Positions 33,585 to 43,216 of a DNA stretch of 64,000 nucleotides are shown piece after piece. Under the pieces are notes generated by a model. That model did not search any database. It saw nothing but the letters and a program-made list of their open reading frames with translations, and was not told where the DNA came from. The stretch is from the NCBI GenBank assembly GCA_934457095.1, contig CAKSHJ010000005.1, positions 34,134 to 98,133 on the forward strand. The letters are read 5' to 3'. Positions within the stretch are counted from its first letter, which is position 1, and each line of letters starts with the position of its first letter. This DNA is from an uncultured Eubacteriales bacterium. GTDB taxonomy: Bacteria > Bacillota > Clostridia > Oscillospirales > Acutalibacteraceae. A program made the translations under genes and the position numbers.

Positions 33585-36080
33585 ATGCAAATAAAAATCG
33601 CTTTAGCGGGCAATCCCAACAGCGGTAAAACTACGCTGTTTAATGCGCTGACCGGCGCCAATCAATTTGTGGGCAACTGGCCGGGCGTCACGGTGGAAAA
33701 AAAAGAGGGTAAGCTGAAAAAACAAAGTAACGTCATTATTACAGACTTGCCGGGTATTTATTCGCTTTCGCCCTATACTCTGGAGGAGGTTGTTGCCCGC
33801 AATTATTTAATGAATGAACGTCCGAACGCTATTTTAAATATTATAGACGGCACCAATTTAGAGCGCAACCTGTACCTGACCACCCAGTTGACCGAATTGG
33901 GAATTCCGGTGGTGGTTGCTGTGAATATGATGGATCTTGTGCAGAAAAACGGTGACAAAATCAATATAGAAGTGCTTTCCAAACGACTTGGCTGCAAGGT
34001 GGTAGAAATTTCCGCGTTAAAAGGTAACGGCATTACAGAGGCGGCACAGGCAGCCATACAGGCCGCGCAAAATACCGCGGCGTTGCCGCAGCATCGTTTT
34101 TGCGGCGTAGTGGAGCATGCGCTTGCACATATTGAGGAAGCCGCTGTACATAACCTGCCGCAAGAGCAGCAGCGGTTTTATGCTATTAAAATTTTTGAGC
34201 GCGACCCCAAAATATTGGCACAATTGAAATTAGACAAGGTTGTACTTGCGCACATTGAGCAGGACATTCAATTGGCCGAGCGCGAACTGGACGATGATTC
34301 CGAGAGCATTATTACCGGCGAGCGGTATGCGTATATTTCGGCGATTACTGAGAGCTGTTATAAGAAAAAGAGTCAAGGTCTAACGCTTTCGGACAAAATT
34401 GACAAGGTGATAACCAATCGTTTTCTGGCATTGCCGATTTTTGTGGCGGTAATGTTTGTGATATATTTTGTTTCGGTTACTACAGTGGGCACTTGGGCTA
34501 CCGATTGGGCAAATGACGGCGTATTCGGCGACGGCTGGCATTTGCTGGGAATAGGAGACAGCGCCTATCAAGCGGATGCGGAGGAATTCAGCGGCGCGGC
34601 TGAGGTGGTAAACGCCTTTATTGCAAAGGCAGAGGAAAACGGAGAGGATACCGAGGCTTTGACTGCCGCACTGGATACCGAGGCGGAGGATTTTGACCCG
34701 GCGGCAGCAAAAGCGGAGTTGAAAGAATTTGCAGCAACGGTTTTGCCGAGTGATACTGTGACCTATACGGTGACTGATGAGGAGACGTTGGCTACCGAGG
34801 AGCAAACCGCCACCGGAGCGGAATTTGCACAGGCATTGCCGGTTTATGAGCAGTATGTTTTTACCGAGCCTGACCCGGCGAATTACGGGGTATGGGTGCC
34901 GGGGATTCCGGTATTGGTGGAAAACGGTCTGAACGCGATAAATTGCGTAGACTGGCTGCAAGCGCTCATTTTAAACGGCATCATAGCCGGCTTAGGCGCG
35001 GTTTTGGGCTTTGTTCCGCAAATTTTTGTGTTATTTATTTTTCTGGCATTTTTAGAGTCCTGTGGTTATATGGCGCGCATTGCCTTTGTTATGGACCGTA
35101 TTTTTCGGAAATTCGGTTTGTCGGGGAAGTCGTTTATCCCGATTTTAATTGGTACGGGCTGCGGTGTTCCGGGTATTATGGCTTCGCGAACCATTGAAAA
35201 TGTGCGCGACCGCCGCATGACGATTATGACGACGACTTTTATTCCATGCGGAGCTAAACTGCCGTTTATTGCCATGATTGCCGGTGCGATTTTCGGCGGT
35301 GCATGGTGGGTAGCGCCCAGCGCATATTTTATCGGCATTGTTGCCATAATCTTGTCGGGTATTATGCTGAAGAAAACCCGGCCGTTTGCAGGAGACCCGG
35401 CTCCGTTTGTCATGGAGCTGCCGGCATACCATTTGCCTACGCCGTTTAATCTTCTGCGCAGCATGTGGGAGCGTGGTTGGTCGTTTATCAAAAAGGCGGG
35501 CACCGTGATTTTGCTTTCCACGGTTTTGATTTGGTTTGTTTCGTATTTCGGCTTTGTGGACGGCAGTTTTACCATGCTTACCGAGGAGCAAATTGACAGC
35601 AGCCTGCTTGCCATTTTCGGCAATGCGATTTCGTGGCTGTTTGCGCCGCTGGGCTGGGGCAATTGGCAGGCAACCGTGGCTTCGATAACGGGTCTGGTTG
35701 CCAAGGAAAATATTGTAGGTACATTGGGTATTTTGTACGGCGGCACGGGCGATGCCTATGCCAATATGGCGGCTTCGTTTACGGCATTGAGCGGCTTTAG
35801 TTTTATGGTGTTTAATTTGCTGTGTGCGCCGTGTTTTGCGGCCATGGGCGCAATTCGCAGAGAAATGAACAGTGCAAAATGGACGGCATTTGCCATTGCG
35901 TACCAGTGCGTATTTGCCTATGCCATGGCCTTTGTCATTTACCAGCTGGGTATGCTGTTTACCGGCGGCGGTAATATTATAGGCGCCGTGATTGCATTTG
36001 CCATAGTTGCGCTCATTTTGTATTTGTTATTCCGGCCGTCCAAAAAGAATACCACGCTGAAAACGAATGTAAAGGCATAA
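33585..36080 (+). CDS. feoB: Ferrous iron transporter FeoB with a large extracellular insertion
   Basis: Cytosolic G domain fused to a polytopic iron permease. G1 GNPNSGKTT, G3 DLPGIYSLSPY, G4 NMMD, then a GDI-like helical region, and Gate motifs in the membrane part (LIGTGCGVPGIMASR; TTTFIPCGAKLPF; NLLCAPCFAAMGAI), with conserved Cys in both gates. Start ATG 33585 (QIKIALAGNPNSGKTT); the GTG 30 nt earlier is not conserved. Length 831 aa is well above the usual 650-770 owing to an acidic insertion of about 105 residues (about 325-430) after the first membrane helix, rich in Ala, Glu and Asp (for example AEEFSGAAEVVNAF). Confidence 0.95.
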   Translation: MQIKIALAGNPNSGKTTLFNALTGANQFVGNWPGVTVEKKEGKLKKQSNVIITDLPGIYSLSPYTLEEVVARNYLMNERPNAILNIIDGTNLERNLYLTTQLTELGIPVVVAVNMMDLVQKNGDKINIEVLSKRLGCKVVEISALKGNGITEAAQAAIQAAQNTAALPQHRFCGVVEHALAHIEEAAVHNLPQEQQRFYAIKIFERDPKILAQLKLDKVVLAHIEQDIQLAERELDDDSESIITGERYAYISAITESCYKKKSQGLTLSDKIDKVITNRFLALPIFVAVMFVIYFVSVTTVGTWATDWANDGVFGDGWHLLGIGDSAYQADAEEFSGAAEVVNAFIAKAEENGEDTEALTAALDTEAEDFDPAAAKAELKEFAATVLPSDTVTYTVTDEETLATEEQTATGAEFAQALPVYEQYVFTEPDPANYGVWVPGIPVLVENGLNAINCVDWLQALILNGIIAGLGAVLGFVPQIFVLFIFLAFLESCGYMARIAFVMDRIFRKFGLSGKSFIPILIGTGCGVPGIMASRTIENVRDRRMTIMTTTFIPCGAKLPFIAMIAGAIFGGAWWVAPSAYFIGIVAIILSGIMLKKTRPFAGDPAPFVMELPAYHLPTPFNLLRSMWERGWSFIKKAGTVILLSTVLIWFVSYFGFVDGSFTMLTEEQIDSSLLAIFGNAISWLFAPLGWGNWQATVASITGLVAKENIVGTLGILYGGTGDAYANMAASFTALSGFSFMVFNLLCAPCFAAMGAIRREMNSAKWTAFAIAYQCVFAYAMAFVIYQLGMLFTGGGNIIGAVIAFAIVALILYLLFRPSKKNTTLKTNVKA

Positions 36081-36102
36081 GCCCGGCAAAGGAGGCGTTA
36101 TC

Positions 36103-36300
36103 ATGCCGGAGTTTTTCACAAACTATTGGGGTACGCTGTTGGTTGGCGGTATTGTACTGGCCTTGCTGGTGGGCATTGTTATAAAAATGTTGCACAATAA
36201 ACGAAAGGGTAAGGGTTCCTGCGGCTGTGGTTGCGACAGTTGTCCGGCAGCAAATTCGTGTCACCAACCCGCCGTAAAAAAATCCAAGAAAAAACATTGA
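36103..36300 (+). CDS. FeoB-associated Cys-rich membrane protein
   Basis: 65 aa: N-terminal membrane helix (about 8-29), then a basic region and Cys cluster SCGCGCDSCPAANSC, then a Lys-rich tail. Such small proteins follow feoB in many Firmicutes and may bind or deliver iron; not proven. ATG with AAAGGAGG upstream. Last gene of the feo operon. Confidence 0.9.
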   Translation: MPEFFTNYWGTLLVGGIVLALLVGIVIKMLHNKRKGKGSCGCGCDSCPAANSCHQPAVKKSKKKH

Positions 36301-36308
36301 TTCCATAA

Positions 36309-36348
36309 GAAAAACGATGCAAGGAAAGGGTTCCCTGCATCGTTTTTT
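36309..36348. terminator. Bidirectional terminator between feo and recG
   Basis: AAAACGATGCA / TGCATCGTTTT arms with a partly paired loop, T-run on the + side and A-run on the other. Confidence 0.92.
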
Positions 36349-38398
36349 ATTGCAATCCCTGCTCGCCAAGCACCGAAAATAACTGCTTTACCAAACTTTT
36401 CAATCCCCGATGCTCCGGCTGTTCTAAAATAGGATCGCTTTGTAAAATTTCTTTGGCGGCTGCCTGAGTCTGTCTGAGTACAGCCATATCCTGTACCATA
36501 TCGGCAATTTTCAAATCCGGCAGACCGTGCTGTTTTTCACCGAAAAAATCGCCCGGTCCGCGCAGTCGCAAGTCCTCGTCGGCTACCCGAAAGCCGTCTG
36601 AGGTGCTGCAAAGTACCTTTAAACGGGCAATTGCCTGTTCATTTTGCGCGTCGGAAACCAAAATACAGGTGGATTTATGCGTGCCTCTGCCTACGCGTCC
36701 GCGCAATTGGTGCAGCTGAGAAAGTCCATAACGCTCAGCGTTTTCAATCAGAATAATCACCGCGTTGGGAACATCAATGCCCACCTCCACCACTGTGGTG
36801 GAAACCAACACATCAATTTCTCCCTTTGCAAAGGCGGTCATGACGGCGTCTTTTTCCTTGGGCTTCATTTTGCCATGTAATATACCCACTGTTTTGTCCG
36901 GAAAGGTTCGAGTTTGCAGCGCATTTGCATATTGCACAACGTTTGCCATATCGCTTACGCCCTCTTGAACCAACGGGCAAATAATATAGGCTTGCAACCC
37001 CTGCTCCAGATGTTTGCGTAGGTAGGCAAGAGCCCGTGGGCGCTTTTGACTGCTAATTGCGTAGGTTTCAATTTCCCGCCGTCCCGGAGGACGCTCGTCT
37101 AACACGGAAATATCCAAGTCGCCGTAAATCATCAATGCTAAAGTTCTAGGAATGGGCGTTGCGGACATGACCAACATATGGGGTGAATTTCCTTTTTGGG
37201 CAAGCTGGCTGCGCTGGGTAACGCCGAAACGATGTTGTTCATCGGTAATGACCAGCCCCAAATTTGCAAAAGAAACGGTGTTGCTCAGCAATGCATGAGT
37301 GCCCACAATAAGCTGTATAGAGCCTTCTTCAAGCTGCGCCAGTATTTTTTTGCGATTTGCCGGCGTAACCGCGCCCGTAAGCAGACCGATATTCATATCG
37401 GTATTTTTTAATATGCTGCAAAGAGCCTGATAATGTTGCTGTGCCAAAATTTCGGTGGGCGCCATTAGAGCGGCCTGTACGCCGTTTTTGACCGCGCAAT
37501 AGCATAGCGCCGCGGCTACGGCAGTTTTACCGCTTCCTACATCTCCCTGAACCAAGCGGTTCATAGGACTGCGGTTTTGTGTGCTTGCCATATCTGCCAT
37601 GGCCTCGGCTACGGCGCGTTTTTGCGCATTTGTAGGGGTAAACGGCAGTAATTTCCAAAATTCCTCGCTGTAATCAATAAAGGGTGACAGAGTCGTTTGT
37701 TGTTTTTTGCGGTGTTTCAGTGTAAGCAATCCCAATTGCAGAGTGAGCAACTCTTCAAATACCAGTCGTTTTTTTGCAATTTTGGCCTGCTGCATGCTGT
37801 AAGGGTTGTGAATTTGCTCCAAAGCCTCCCGTAGGCTACACAAATTGTAGGTTTCCCGTAAGGGGAGGGGAAGCGGGTCGTTCAAGTCTTTAGGCAACAA
37901 TTGCAGGGCTTGCTTTACGGTGCCGGCAATGACACGCGAGGGAAGGCCTTCGGTTTGGCGATAAACGGGACAAACACGAGGGGCAGTTTCCTGCGGAAAA
38001 AATTCGGGTACGCTCATTTCTTTTCGGAGCAGCGTACCACTAATTTTGCCGTAAAACAGGTAGCGTTTACCGGGCTGCAATAAATTTACAATGTAAGGAT
38101 TGTTAAAAAAGGTGAGTTGCAAATCCCGCAGACCATCTGTGACGGTGGTTTTATACAGCGTCATGCCTTGGCGAATGCGTGTTTGCGTAGGTTTATGCAA
38201 AACCTCGGCGCAAACGGCGCAAATTTGCCCCAAAGGCGCCTGTTCTATGGTCAGCGGAGTACTCCAATCCTCATAGGTGCGGGGGTAATAACGCAAGAGA
38301 GCGCCAACGCTAAAAATGCCAAGCTTATGAAACAGCTTAGCGCGTTTTTCGCCGATGCCTTTTAAGGATTGTATATTGAGTTGAAATAACGAAGCCAT
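36347..38398 (-). CDS. recG: ATP-dependent DNA helicase RecG
   Basis: Reverses stalled forks and branch-migrates recombination intermediates. Wedge/OB domain at the N-terminus (LKGIGEKRAKLFHKLGI), motif I GDVGSGKTAVAAA, motif II DEQHRFG, motif III SATPIPRT, motif VI QLRGRVGRG, and the C-terminal FFGEKQHGLPDLK. 683 aa, normal. It follows fakA with 1 nt between stop and ATG, so the two are translated together. Confidence 0.97.
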   Translation of the reverse strand: MASLFQLNIQSLKGIGEKRAKLFHKLGIFSVGALLRYYPRTYEDWSTPLTIEQAPLGQICAVCAEVLHKPTQTRIRQGMTLYKTTVTDGLRDLQLTFFNNPYIVNLLQPGKRYLFYGKISGTLLRKEMSVPEFFPQETAPRVCPVYRQTEGLPSRVIAGTVKQALQLLPKDLNDPLPLPLRETYNLCSLREALEQIHNPYSMQQAKIAKKRLVFEELLTLQLGLLTLKHRKKQQTTLSPFIDYSEEFWKLLPFTPTNAQKRAVAEAMADMASTQNRSPMNRLVQGDVGSGKTAVAAALCYCAVKNGVQAALMAPTEILAQQHYQALCSILKNTDMNIGLLTGAVTPANRKKILAQLEEGSIQLIVGTHALLSNTVSFANLGLVITDEQHRFGVTQRSQLAQKGNSPHMLVMSATPIPRTLALMIYGDLDISVLDERPPGRREIETYAISSQKRPRALAYLRKHLEQGLQAYIICPLVQEGVSDMANVVQYANALQTRTFPDKTVGILHGKMKPKEKDAVMTAFAKGEIDVLVSTTVVEVGIDVPNAVIILIENAERYGLSQLHQLRGRVGRGTHKSTCILVSDAQNEQAIARLKVLCSTSDGFRVADEDLRLRGPGDFFGEKQHGLPDLKIADMVQDMAVLRQTQAAAKEILQSDPILEQPEHRGLKSLVKQLFSVLGEQGLQ

Positions 38399-38399
38399 G

Positions 38400-40067
38400 C
38401 TATTCTACGGAGAGAATGAAGTAATAGATAGGCTGACCGCCGTTTACAAGCGTCACTTCAATCTCATTTCCCACCTTGGATTTGATGCGCTGAAAAGCGT
38501 CCTCGGCCTGCGATTGCGAAATATCTTGCCCGTAAATCACGGTCATAAAGGAGGTTCCGCGTTTGGCCATAGAGCGGGCTAAACGGGCGGCGGCATGTAC
38601 AGGGTCTTTGTCGGTAATTTCCAACTTGCCGTTTTCAAGACCCAAAATGTCACCCTCTTTCATTTTGTGTCCGCCAAATTCTGAATCTCTGGCCGCAAAA
38701 GTCACAAGGCCGGTTCCTACGGCATTGGCAGCGTTCATCATCACATTTGCGCTGATTTCCGGCGTACTTTCGCCCTCATAGGCAAGTAGGGCGGAAAGTC
38801 CCTGCGGGATAGTACGTGTGGGCAGAACAATCACTTTTCTGTCGGAAACAGGCGGAATCGTTTGTTCAGCGGCCAAAATAATATTTTTATTATTGGGCAA
38901 TACAAATACGGTTCTGGCCGGCGTTGCCAAAACTGCCTCTAAAATATCCTCGGTACTGGGGTTCATCGTTTGTCCGCCGCTTACCACATGCGCACAACCG
39001 AGGTCGTGGAACAGGGCTTTCAGACCTTCTCCGGCGGCTACTGCCACAAAGCCAATGTCCTGCGTAGGTTCAGCGGGAGTCAGCAGTTGTTTTTTTTTCT
39101 CTTTGGACAAAACGGCGTTTTGTGCGGCAATGCGATGCTGTTCTTTCATATTTTCTATTTTTACAGTCAGCAATTGCCCGTAGGTCAGCGCCTCTTGCAG
39201 AGCATTACCGGGATTTTCAGTGTGCACATGTACCTTAATAATTTCTTCATCGTCCACTACCACAACACAATCGCCCATGCCCTCTAAAAAGGCGCGCAGT
39301 TCCTGTATGGTTTTTGAGCAGGCGGTATCTCTGCCAATAATAAATTCCGTACAATAGGTAAAGGTAATATCCTGGTCAAATTCTGCTGCGGCACTGCGGA
39401 AAAAATCGTCTTGAGCGTAGCTTGGTTCTGTTTTTACAGGTACTTCATTTGCAATCATCACATTGTCTTTTAATACCGAAAGCATTCCCTCAAAAATCAG
39501 GCAGAGTCCTTTACCGCCGGCATCGACAACGCCGGCCTTTTTTAAAATAGGCAGCAAATCGGGTGTAGTTTCCAAGGCTTCGGCAGCTCCCTTGCAGATT
39601 GCAGACCATACGTAAACCGGGTCGTTTTCAATAGCAGCGGCAGTTTTCCCTTTTTCGCAGGCCATTCTGCAAACGGTTAAAATCGTACCCTCGGTGGGCT
39701 TCATAACCGCTTTATAAGCGTCCTGCACGCCAAGATTTAATGCATCCACAAGGTCTTTGCCGGTTAAGGTTTCCAGTGGGGCTACACCTTTGGCAAAGCC
39801 GCCGAACAGTAAAGAAAGAATGACGCCGGAATTACCTCTTGCGCCTCTTAACAGGGCGGAGGCCGCAATTTTAGCAACTTGACCTGCATGTGCACTTTCC
39901 TGTTTGGTCAGTTCATTTACGGCAGCGGTCATAGTCATAGACATATTCGTGCCGGTATCGCCGTCCGGCACGGGAAAAATATTCAAATCATTTACCAGAG
40001 TTTTATGTCTGGAAATATTATTTGCGCCTGAAATAAAAGCATTTTTCAGGGTTGATCCGTTCATCAT
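38400..40067 (-). CDS. fakA: Fatty acid kinase catalytic subunit FakA-like (DAK2 domain protein)
   Basis: Phosphorylates exogenous fatty acids bound by FakB proteins for phospholipid synthesis. DhaL-type kinase domain with the nucleotide/metal motif NIFPVPDGDTGTNMSMTM (about residues 27-44) and GARGNSGVILS, a middle domain, and the C-terminal FakB-binding-like domain ending in EVTLVNGGQPIYYF. Start set at ATG 40067, with AGGGAG 9 nt upstream; a longer frame to 40202 has no similarity. 555 aa. No asp23 gene is adjacent, unlike many Firmicutes. Confidence 0.92.
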   Translation of the reverse strand: MMNGSTLKNAFISGANNISRHKTLVNDLNIFPVPDGDTGTNMSMTMTAAVNELTKQESAHAGQVAKIAASALLRGARGNSGVILSLLFGGFAKGVAPLETLTGKDLVDALNLGVQDAYKAVMKPTEGTILTVCRMACEKGKTAAAIENDPVYVWSAICKGAAEALETTPDLLPILKKAGVVDAGGKGLCLIFEGMLSVLKDNVMIANEVPVKTEPSYAQDDFFRSAAAEFDQDITFTYCTEFIIGRDTACSKTIQELRAFLEGMGDCVVVVDDEEIIKVHVHTENPGNALQEALTYGQLLTVKIENMKEQHRIAAQNAVLSKEKKKQLLTPAEPTQDIGFVAVAAGEGLKALFHDLGCAHVVSGGQTMNPSTEDILEAVLATPARTVFVLPNNKNIILAAEQTIPPVSDRKVIVLPTRTIPQGLSALLAYEGESTPEISANVMMNAANAVGTGLVTFAARDSEFGGHKMKEGDILGLENGKLEITDKDPVHAAARLARSMAKRGTSFMTVIYGQDISQSQAEDAFQRIKSKVGNEIEVTLVNGGQPIYYFILSVE

Positions 40068-40173
40068 TCTGTGCACTCCCTTACATAGATTGCAAAACCT
40101 TGGACAGATATGGCCAAAGCCGTGCCGACCGGTTGCCGAATCTGTATTTGCTACCAGAGTTGATTTTGATTGA

Positions 40174-40202
40174 ATTATACCATAAAAGCATACGCAACGC
40201 AA
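40174..40202 (-). promoter_or_regulatory. Promoter of fakA-recG
   Basis: Minus-strand TTGCGT (40202-40197), 17-nt spacer, TATAAT (40179-40174), about 100 nt before fakA and directly after the ymdB stop. Confidence 0.7.
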
Positions 40203-40205
40203 ATT

Positions 40206-41009
40206 CTAATTCTGAGTAGTCTTTATTGCCGATGCGGGCTGTATCAGATGAATGCGTTCTACCGAGTTGGTTTTACCGGTTTTTTCGTCAATTTCAAATA
40301 TAGCGCCGTCCATATGGCAGCTTCCGCTTGCAAGGTCGAAACGTACCGGCATTTTGGTTTTCAGTTTTTTAATAATCAGCTCGGGCTTTACACCCAAAAC
40401 AGAGTGGCATGGACCGGTCATGCCAAGGTCGGTGATAAAGCCGGTGCCTTTTGGTAAAATTTGCGTATCGGCAGTCTGTACATGGGTATGCGTGCCAAAT
40501 ACTGCTGAAACAGCGCCGTCATAAGCATAGGCAAAACCGCCCTTTTCACCCGTAGCCTCTGCATGAAAGTCCACCAATATGACTTTGGGTAGATGGTTTT
40601 CCGCTAACAGACGCTCCATGGTTGCAAAGGGACAATCCAGCGCCTCCAAATATACCGTACCCATTAAATTAACAACCGCTACCTGAAAACGCCCTTTGTC
40701 TACCACGCAAATACCCTTGCCGGGTGCACCGTGCGGGTAATTGGCCGGACGCAACAGGTTGTGTCTGCCTGCAAATAATTCGTAGCTTTCTCTGCGGCGA
40801 AAGGCATGATTACCGGTGGTAATTACATCCGCACCGCTTGCAAATAGATGCTCGGCGGAGGCCGGAGTAATGCCGTTTCCGTCGGCCGAATTTTCTCCGT
40901 TGACAATGACCAAATCAATTTTTTTTTCTTTTTTCAGGTTGGGCAGCAACGCGCGCAGACATTTACAGCCGATACTTCCGACTACATCGCCGATGGCAAG
41001 CACTCTCAT
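40206..41009 (-). CDS. ymdB: TIGR00282-type metallophosphoesterase YmdB
   Basis: Di-iron phosphodiesterase; in Bacillus, YmdB acts on 2',3'-cyclic nucleotides and affects biofilm and motility decisions. Motifs GDVVGSIG (Asp8), VNGENSADGNGIT, TTGNHAFRRRE, VDFHAEATGEK, and FGTHTHVQTAD supply the metal ligands. Start ATG 41009 with GGAGG 8 nt upstream. 267 aa. It lies just downstream of rny, the classical pairing. Confidence 0.95.
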   Translation of the reverse strand: MRVLAIGDVVGSIGCKCLRALLPNLKKEKKIDLVIVNGENSADGNGITPASAEHLFASGADVITTGNHAFRRRESYELFAGRHNLLRPANYPHGAPGKGICVVDKGRFQVAVVNLMGTVYLEALDCPFATMERLLAENHLPKVILVDFHAEATGEKGGFAYAYDGAVSAVFGTHTHVQTADTQILPKGTGFITDLGMTGPCHSVLGVKPELIIKKLKTKMPVRFDLASGSCHMDGAIFEIDEKTGKTNSVERIHLIQPASAIKTTQN

Positions 41010-41094
41010 GGCAGAGACCTCCGCTTCCTTTTCAATCATATAACTCAGTATAGCATATTATTATGCCAAAATAAATTTCCATTTTGTAAAAAAT

Positions 41095-41136
41095 AAAACA
41101 GCAAACTCTACAATTTCCATAGAGTCTGCCGTTTTT
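41095..41136 (-). terminator. Terminator after rny
   Basis: Minus-strand hairpin with arms GACTCTA / TAGAGT extended by GCA/TGC, then T-run; directly at the rny stop, so ymdB expression would need read-through or its own promoter. Confidence 0.75.
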
Positions 41137-42704
41137 TATCTTGCGTATTCCACGGCACGGCTTTCACGTACCATGTTCACCTTAATTTGACCCGGATATT
41201 CCAAGTCGCTTTCAATTTTATTGCAAATATCACGCGCCAGCAAAACCATGCGGTCATCGTCAACCACTTCGGGCTTTACCATAATACGCACTTCTCTGCC
41301 GGCTTGAATGGCAAAGCAGCGTTCTACGCCCTCGAATGAGGAGGCAACCTCCTCCAATTTTTCAAGTCGCTTAATATAGCTTTCCAAATTCTCTCGGCGA
41401 GCGCCGGGTCTGGCGGCAGAAATGGCATCGGCAGCCTGTACAATGCAGGCAAGTACGGTTCTGGGTTCCACATCGCCGTGGTGCGCCTCAATGGCATGAA
41501 TCACAGCTTCGCTTTCCTTGTATTTGCGTGCAACATCCACACCAATTTCCACGTGAGAGCCTTCCATTTCATGATCCAGCGCTTTGCCTAGGTCATGCAG
41601 CAGACCGGCACGGCGGGCAAGTGTGGGGTCAATGCCCAGCTCCGAGGCCATTACGCCGGCCAAAAATGCCACTTCAATAGAATGGTTGAGTACATTTTGT
41701 CCGTAGCTGGTACGGTATTTCATGCGACCCAGCAATTTTACAAGTTCAGGGTGTATACCGTTGACTCCGGTTTCAATTACGGCGCGTTCGCCCTCCTGTT
41801 TGATGGTAGCGTCCACCTCTTTGCGAGCCTTTTCAATCGCTTCCTCAATGCGAGTGGGGTGAATTCGTCCGTCTGCAATGAGTTTTTCCAGTGCCAGTCT
41901 TGCTACTTCGCGGCGTACCGGCTCAAAAGCGGAAATGGTAATGGTTTCTGGGGTGTCGTCAATAATCAAATCCACGCCGGTCATGGTTTCAATGGCGCGG
42001 ATATTTCGGCCCTCGCGACCGATGATGCGTCCTTTCATCTCGTCATTGGGCAGTTGCACCACAGAAATCGTTGCTTCTGAAACATGGTCGGCAGCACAGC
42101 GCTGAATGGCGACAGAGATAATCTCTCTTGCAAGATTATCCGCTTCCTCCTTTGTCTGCTGTTCAATCTCCATAATTTTGGCAGCCTTTTCATGTACAAG
42201 TTCGTTTTCCAAATTTTTAAGCAAAAAATCCTTGGCTTGCTCCACCGTAAAGCCGGAGATACGCTCCAAAATTTCAAATTGATTGGCCTTGATGCCTTCG
42301 GCTTCAAGGAGAAGCGCCTCGGCTTGCTGTGTTTTATTTGCAATTGCCTCTTCTTTTTTTTCAAGACTTTCTGCCTTTTTGTCCAGCGATTCTTCCTTTT
42401 GCTGCATGCGCCGTTCCTGACGCTGTACCTCCTTGCGGCGTTCAACAAGCTCTTTTTCGCTCTCAGTGCGTAGTCGATGCACCTCGTCCTTACCTTCTAA
42501 GATGGCTTCTTTTTTCTTGGATTCCGCTGTTTTTAAAGCGTCCTCCAGAATTTTTTTGGCTTCCTGCTCGGCTGAGCCGACTGCGGATTCGGCGGCTTTT
42601 TTTCGGTGACCGCCGCCCGCTAAAAATGCGACTATACCCACAATACCCGCCACAACTACGCCGACTGCGGCGCTGATGATAATTGCAATACTAACTGTAT
42701 CCAC
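41136..42704 (-). CDS. rny: Ribonuclease Y
   Basis: Membrane-anchored endoribonuclease that starts bulk mRNA decay. N-terminal helix (5-29), long coiled coil (about 35-200), KH domain (GRIIGREGRNIRAIE at about 228), and HD domain with LLHDLGKALDHEMEGSH (about 367). 522 aa, typical. ATG with GGAGG upstream and a consensus promoter about 100 nt away. Confidence 0.97.
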   Translation of the reverse strand: MDTVSIAIIISAAVGVVVAGIVGIVAFLAGGGHRKKAAESAVGSAEQEAKKILEDALKTAESKKKEAILEGKDEVHRLRTESEKELVERRKEVQRQERRMQQKEESLDKKAESLEKKEEAIANKTQQAEALLLEAEGIKANQFEILERISGFTVEQAKDFLLKNLENELVHEKAAKIMEIEQQTKEEADNLAREIISVAIQRCAADHVSEATISVVQLPNDEMKGRIIGREGRNIRAIETMTGVDLIIDDTPETITISAFEPVRREVARLALEKLIADGRIHPTRIEEAIEKARKEVDATIKQEGERAVIETGVNGIHPELVKLLGRMKYRTSYGQNVLNHSIEVAFLAGVMASELGIDPTLARRAGLLHDLGKALDHEMEGSHVEIGVDVARKYKESEAVIHAIEAHHGDVEPRTVLACIVQAADAISAARPGARRENLESYIKRLEKLEEVASSFEGVERCFAIQAGREVRIMVKPEVVDDDRMVLLARDICNKIESDLEYPGQIKVNMVRESRAVEYAR

Positions 42705-42803
42705 TTGTGTAAGACACCTCCTTTTGTGTTGTTTTTATTTTAAGTGCATATATAAGTGAAAATAAAAGCATTTTCTAAAATGAATTAATTACACTTGATT
42801 ATT

Positions 42804-42833
42804 ATTGTAGTACGGTAAACCCCTTTGTGTCAA
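42804..42833 (-). promoter_or_regulatory. Promoter of rny
   Basis: Minus-strand TTGACA (42833-42828), 18-nt spacer, TACAAT (42809-42804). Confidence 0.8.
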
Positions 42834-42880
42834 GAAGAATTGCAGGAATTTGCGGGTGAAAATATACCGGGCGTTACTGC

Positions 42881-42909
42881 TTGACTTTTTCGATAAAAAA
42901 TGATATGGT
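42881..42909 (+). promoter_or_regulatory. Promoter of the thrS T-box transcript
   Basis: TTGACT (42881-42886), 17-nt spacer, TATGGT (42904-42909). Confidence 0.75.
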
Positions 42910-42915
42910 AAACAC

Positions 42916-43195
42916 ACAGATAAAATAAAAAATATGCGTTGAAAGGGAAGCTTTGTTCGCGTTTTACACCGGGAACAGAGAGCGAACGCCATAGGCTGAA
43001 AGCGTTTGCCGCCGTGTTGAACAGAGTCACCGCCTTGGAGCTGCTGCCGAACATGATGTCAATCATTTAAGGTAAGCCGGGCAGACCCCGTTATCGGTCT
43101 TTGTGTAAAGAAGGACAAGATTGTGTCTTGTTGAATTTGGGTGGAACCACGGGTATCGTCGCTCGTCCCTGTTGCAGGGGCGGGCGTTTCATTTT
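42916..43195 (+). promoter_or_regulatory. T-box riboswitch controlling thrS
   Basis: Leader RNA that senses uncharged tRNA-Thr. The conserved T-box stretch GGGTGGAACCACGGG lies at 43139-43153 and the terminator (CGCTCGTCCCTG / CAGGGGCGGGCG plus T-rich tail) at 43160-43195, so the two can compete as antiterminator and terminator. Upstream, stem I has the AGAGAG bulge near 42976 and an apical hairpin AACGC/GCGTT. ACC at 43029-43031 in the segment AGTCACCGCC is the best specifier codon candidate, matching Thr. Confidence 0.93.
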
Positions 43196-43216
43196 TACAA
43201 TAAAGGAGCAATATCT

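Noticed and set aside
40206..40457. Several + strand frames opposite ymdB, fakA and rny
   Set aside because: They mirror strong coding frames with clear motifs on the minus strand, so they are shadows.
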